A stretch of 64,000 nucleotides of DNA, from positions 124,001 to 188,000 of the forward strand of contig NZ_JASZYT010000006.1 in the NCBI RefSeq assembly GCF_030316765.1, given 5' to 3'. The position numbers and the translations under genes are program-made. The notes below the pieces were generated by a model. It saw only the letters and a program-made list of their open reading frames with translations. It was not told the origin of the DNA and did no database searches. Shown in pieces: positions 61,310-64,000 of this stretch (positions within the stretch are counted from its first letter, which is position 1; each line of letters opens with the position of its first letter). Source of the stretch: Variovorax saccharolyticus. Lineage in GTDB: Bacteria; Pseudomonadota; Gammaproteobacteria; Burkholderiales; Burkholderiaceae_C.

Positions 61310-62815
61310 CTACGCCGCCGCGCCCGGCACGAACACCCCATGCAGCCCCAGCGGCAAGGCATGGGCCAAGGTCGCCTGCGCCACCGGGCCGTCCGCCAGC
61401 CGGTCGGCCGCAAAGCACGAGAGCACGGTCTTCTTCTGCGCCAGGTCGAGCACGGTGCCGAGAATCCAGCCGGGCCGCTCGCCATCGGGCACCAGCACAT
61501 GCTCCTCCACCATGGCCTGCGGGCCGTAGACGAAGCGCTGCGATGCGCCTGACTCGACGTCGGTCAGCGCGATCGCGGCGAAGCCGGGGCGTTCCGCGAG
61601 CAGCTGGGTCGCGTGCAGCACCTGGCGATGCCGCAGGCCGATGCGGCGCGGGTCGATGCGCGGGAACTCGGCGTCGAGCCCCAGCCCGGTCTGGCTGGCC
61701 TCGCCCGTGGACAGGTTCAGCGTGGCGACCGTCAGGGTCGGCTCGGGGCCGCGCACGCGGCGGCCGCGCATCAGCTCGCGGTCGCTGGTGAAGACCGCCG
61801 CCGCGGTGTCCGAACGCACGTAGTCCACATGGATCAGCGTGCCGCCCGCCGTGTCTTCCGACCAGGCGTTGCCGAGGTGGAACAGGAAGCCGGCCGGCAG
61901 TTGCAGCAGCTGCCGCTTGCCCCAGTCCTTCTTGTCGACCACCAGCACGCGCATGCCGAGTTCGGGGCGCCAGACGTGGGCATCGAGGAAGCTCGCGCCA
62001 GCGTCCTTGCGCGCGCGCTCGAACACCAGCGGCGGCATCAGGAACACCAGGTGGCGGTCGGTCACCGCGAAGTCGTGGACCATCGGCAGCGCCGGGACCG
62101 GCAGCGCATCGGCCCGCCGCAATGCGCCGTCGGGTGCGATCTCGTAGAGCATCAGCAGCCCCTGGCCGGAGCCGATGCCGAAGTTCCACACCGACCCGTC
62201 CGGGTCCACGCGGGGATGGGCGGAGAACGGCAAGCCCGCCAGATCGCCGCGCCAGGTCTTGACGCCCAGCGTGCCCAGGCTGCCGGGATCGACCCGCGTG
62301 GCCGAACCGCCTTCCCACAGGGCCAGCAGTTCGCCGCCCAGCGGCAGGAGGTTGGTGTTCGCGACGTTCATGCTGTCGGGCGAAGTCGCCGGCGCCACCC
62401 CCGGCAGGATGGTGCCGAAAGCCTCATCGAGCCGGCGCCCGGCGCGCAATTCGGCCGTGCGCTTGCCGGTGGCGACGAAGCGGCCCTGGTGCCGCACCTC
62501 ACGGCCCTCGATGACAAAGCGCTGCGTCATGCCATCGCCGTCGAACCAATGGTGGTAGCGCTCGCCGCCGAGGTCGTGGCCGGCCGGCCCGACCCGGTAC
62601 AGCGTGCCGGACAGCGCGTCCGGGAAGCGGCCGCGCACCACGGCGCGGGTCGGCGCGAGGTCGGCCGGCGGCGTGGCGAAGCCGATCTTCCAGCCGGCGC
62701 CGGAAGCGTCGAACTGGGCTTGCCAGCCGTCGGGATTCGCGGCTCGCGCAGCCCGGGGCAGCAGCGGTGCCGCACCGGCGGCAGCCAGCAGGCGCAAAAG
62801 TTCGCGGCGGTCCAT
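61310..62815 (-). CDS. carotenoid oxygenase family protein, exported
   Basis: Non-haem iron dioxygenase of the carotenoid/stilbene cleavage family, 501 residues. The four iron-binding histidines are in FSAHPRVDPDGSVWNFG, MVHDFAVTDRHLVFL, LFHLGNAWSED and PLGLHGVFVPG. An N-terminal twin-arginine-type signal (MDRRELLRLLAAAGAAPLLPRAARA) suggests export as a folded protein, unusual for a family that is mostly cytosolic. Substrates range over carotenoids, lignostilbenes and related alkenes. ATG 62815 is chosen; upstream frame overlaps the DUF2141 gene. It is 7 bases after that gene. Confidence 0.92.
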   Translation of the reverse strand: MDRRELLRLLAAAGAAPLLPRAARAANPDGWQAQFDASGAGWKIGFATPPADLAPTRAVVRGRFPDALSGTLYRVGPAGHDLGGERYHHWFDGDGMTQRFVIEGREVRHQGRFVATGKRTAELRAGRRLDEAFGTILPGVAPATSPDSMNVANTNLLPLGGELLALWEGGSATRVDPGSLGTLGVKTWRGDLAGLPFSAHPRVDPDGSVWNFGIGSGQGLLMLYEIAPDGALRRADALPVPALPMVHDFAVTDRHLVFLMPPLVFERARKDAGASFLDAHVWRPELGMRVLVVDKKDWGKRQLLQLPAGFLFHLGNAWSEDTAGGTLIHVDYVRSDTAAAVFTSDRELMRGRRVRGPEPTLTVATLNLSTGEASQTGLGLDAEFPRIDPRRIGLRHRQVLHATQLLAERPGFAAIALTDVESGASQRFVYGPQAMVEEHVLVPDGERPGWILGTVLDLAQKKTVLSCFAADRLADGPVAQATLAHALPLGLHGVFVPGAAA

Positions 62816-62822
62816 GGCGGCC

Positions 62823-63236
62823 TCAGCGCAGGTGCACCGTGATACTGGCATCGCCGTCGAGCCGGACGGCGGCGGCATCGAAGGTCGGCGGCCCCATGGT
62901 GCCGCGGGCGTCGTTGGAGAAGCCATGGCGCTCGACCGGCAGGCCGAGCGGATTGGCGTCGAGTTTCCCGTTGCCGTTCTGGTCGACGAAAAGCTTCAGC
63001 GCGTAGCGCCCGGCCGGCAGGCCGACGAAGACCATCTGGGCGCCACCATCGCGCAGCGGCACCACCTGCGCCGCGATCGATTTGCCGGTCGCGAAGCCCT
63101 CGGCGCTATCGAACATCGCGACATAGAGGGGCGACGCCGTGGCCGGGCCGTCGGCGACGGTCACGCGCAGGTCGGCCGCGGCGGCGGCCAGCGGGCCGAG
63201 CAACGCCGCAGCAAGAACAGTTCGAAGCGGATTCAT
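62823..63236 (-). CDS. DUF2141 family exported protein
   Basis: A 137-residue secreted protein: signal peptide (TVLAAALLGPLAAAAA), then a beta-sandwich with FVGLPAGRYALKLFVDQNGNGKLDANPLGLPVERHGFSNDARG, the DUF2141 signature, whose DxNxNGxLD resembles a calcium-binding loop. Function is unknown. It is first in an operon with the carotenoid oxygenase and is divergent from the TonB receptor, with 221 bases between; GGAGG lies just before the ATG. Confidence 0.9.
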   Translation of the reverse strand: MNPLRTVLAAALLGPLAAAAADLRVTVADGPATASPLYVAMFDSAEGFATGKSIAAQVVPLRDGGAQMVFVGLPAGRYALKLFVDQNGNGKLDANPLGLPVERHGFSNDARGTMGPPTFDAAAVRLDGDASITVHLR

Positions 63237-63417
63237 GGAGGTCCTCCGTAGGAATGAAGGACCGGACGATCTCGCGAGGCGCCCACCGGGGCCAGCAGGA
63301 TGCGACGAAATGCGGAAAAGGCGGCGCCAGCTGCGGCAGAGGGCGCCCTGGCGCCAAAAAAACAACGGCGCATGCGTCTTCCGGACGCCGCGCCGAAACA
63401 AATCCACAAGTCAAAAC

Positions 63418-63436
63418 GATAATACTAACCGTTCTC
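63418..63436 (+). promoter_or_regulatory. Fur box upstream of the TonB receptor
   Basis: GATAATACTAACCGTTCTC matches 14 of 19 positions of the Fur consensus GATAATGATAATCATTATC, and the following CATTTGC extends the common ...TCTCATTTGC right half. It lies 22 bases before the receptor ATG and would block its promoter under iron-replete conditions. The rest of 63237-63417 shows no gene. Confidence 0.75.
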
Positions 63437-63457
63437 ATTTGCACTTTCGCTGCCGCC

Positions 63458-64000
63458 ATGACCTCCCTCCATTTCCACCTTCGCCCCGTCGCCCTCGCCA
63501 GCGCACTGGCCATGCAGGCCCTGGCGGCCGTCGCCCAGACCGCGCCGGCGGCTGCGGAGCAGGGCGGCACCCTGGCCACCGTGACGGTCGAGGCCAGCGC
63601 GGACGCTTCCGCCGGCGGCCTGACCAAGCCCTTCGCCGGCGGCCAGGTGGCGCGCGGCGGCCGGGTCGGCATCCTGGGCACCCAGGACAACATGGCGACG
63701 CCGTTCTCGATCACGACCTACACCAACCAGCTGATCCAGAACCAGCAGGCCCAGAGCGTGGCCGACGTGCTGCTGAACGATCCGTCGGTGCGCACTGCGC
63801 GCGGCTTCGGCAACTTCCAGGAGCTCTACGTGATCCGCGGCTTCCCGGTGTACTCGGACGACGTGGCCTACAACGGCCTCTACGGCATGCTGCCGCGCCA
63901 GTACATCGCCTCGGAGTTCTTCGAGCGGGTCGAGGTGTTCCGCGGCGCCAACACCTTCCTCAACGGCGCCGCGCCTTTCGGCAGCGGCCTGGGCGGCGCC
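63458..64000 (+). CDS. TonB-dependent siderophore receptor, 3' end outside window
   Basis: Outer-membrane receptor; 181 residues are present. The signal peptide is about residues 1-27 (VALASALAMQALAAVAQ). A TonB-box-like region (LATVTVEASAD) precedes the plug domain: GGRVGILGTQDNMATPFSITTYTNQLIQNQQAQSVADVLLNDPSVRTARGFGNFQELYVIRGF, then MLPRQYIASEFFERVEVFRGANTFLNGAAPFGSGLGG. These are the standard plug motifs of siderophore receptors of the FhuA/FhuE/FoxA kind. The beta-barrel lies beyond the window. Regulation by Fur is indicated by the box 22 bases upstream. Confidence 0.95.
   Translation, partial: MTSLHFHLRPVALASALAMQALAAVAQTAPAAAEQGGTLATVTVEASADASAGGLTKPFAGGQVARGGRVGILGTQDNMATPFSITTYTNQLIQNQQAQSVADVLLNDPSVRTARGFGNFQELYVIRGFPVYSDDVAYNGLYGMLPRQYIASEFFERVEVFRGANTFLNGAAPFGSGLGGA

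Overview
The window is 64 kb of very GC-rich chromosomal DNA. Protein content, gene order and the dispersed intergenic repeats suggest a betaproteobacterium of the Burkholderiales, family Comamonadaceae, close to Variovorax; this is judged by recognition, not by a search. Coding density is high. No gap between genes exceeds about 250 bases. I saw no rRNA, tRNA, insertion sequence, prophage or CRISPR array. Short ATGA or TGATG overlaps between neighbouring genes are common, so most genes sit in small operons.

Layout. 1-7.4 kb: rpe (cut by the window edge), apaG, a Kef-type antiporter, a glutamate-cysteine-ligase-like enzyme, thiL, then a hybrid histidine kinase with its LuxR-type regulator on the other strand. 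7.4-14.3 kb: an MFS pump divergent from a SufR-like repressor, pgpA, a CinA-domain protein, small enzymes, panE and a second MFS protein. 14.3-21.3 kb: a SEC-C protein, a glutamate-synthase-like flavoprotein, a PIN-domain protein, a GST, a core-only MetE and rlmL. 21.3-28.5 kb: a second hybrid kinase whose 5' end contains two copies of the dispersed repeat, a cytochrome b561/YceI group, a small protein gene behind a perfect FNR-type box, an MFS-Crp/Fnr operon and an exported VOC protein. 28.5-36.5 kb, all minus strand: phospholipase D, rpoN, lptB, lptA, dsbA, a SPOR protein and argS. 36.6-45.3 kb: a PsiF-like protein, a fused MFS/spermidine synthase, a LysR regulator and a complete TetR-EmrB-EmrA-NodT efflux operon. 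45.3-52.5 kb: CoA-transferase and HMG-CoA-lyase genes divergent from an IclR regulator, malate synthase G, a ProQ-like protein and a LysR regulator. 52.5-58.9 kb: a beta-oxidation-type operon, a PPi-type phosphofructokinase with a CWC protein, and a zinc peptidase. 59-64 kb: an MFS pump, a class II amidotransferase, a carotenoid oxygenase with a DUF2141 protein, and a Fur-boxed TonB receptor cut by the window end.

Functional themes are envelope maintenance (lptA/B, dsbA, SPOR, PLD, PgpA), acyl-CoA catabolism feeding the glyoxylate bypass (thiolase, hydratase/isomerase, dehydrogenase, HMG-CoA lyase, malate synthase G), multidrug export and iron uptake. The least conventional signals are a dispersed repeat of about 80 bp that abuts stop codons but is read in frame into a kinase, an IclR promoter with an operator-like repeat filling its spacer, an FNR-type box in front of an unrecognised 98-residue protein, and two genes that seem to lack a standard start codon.
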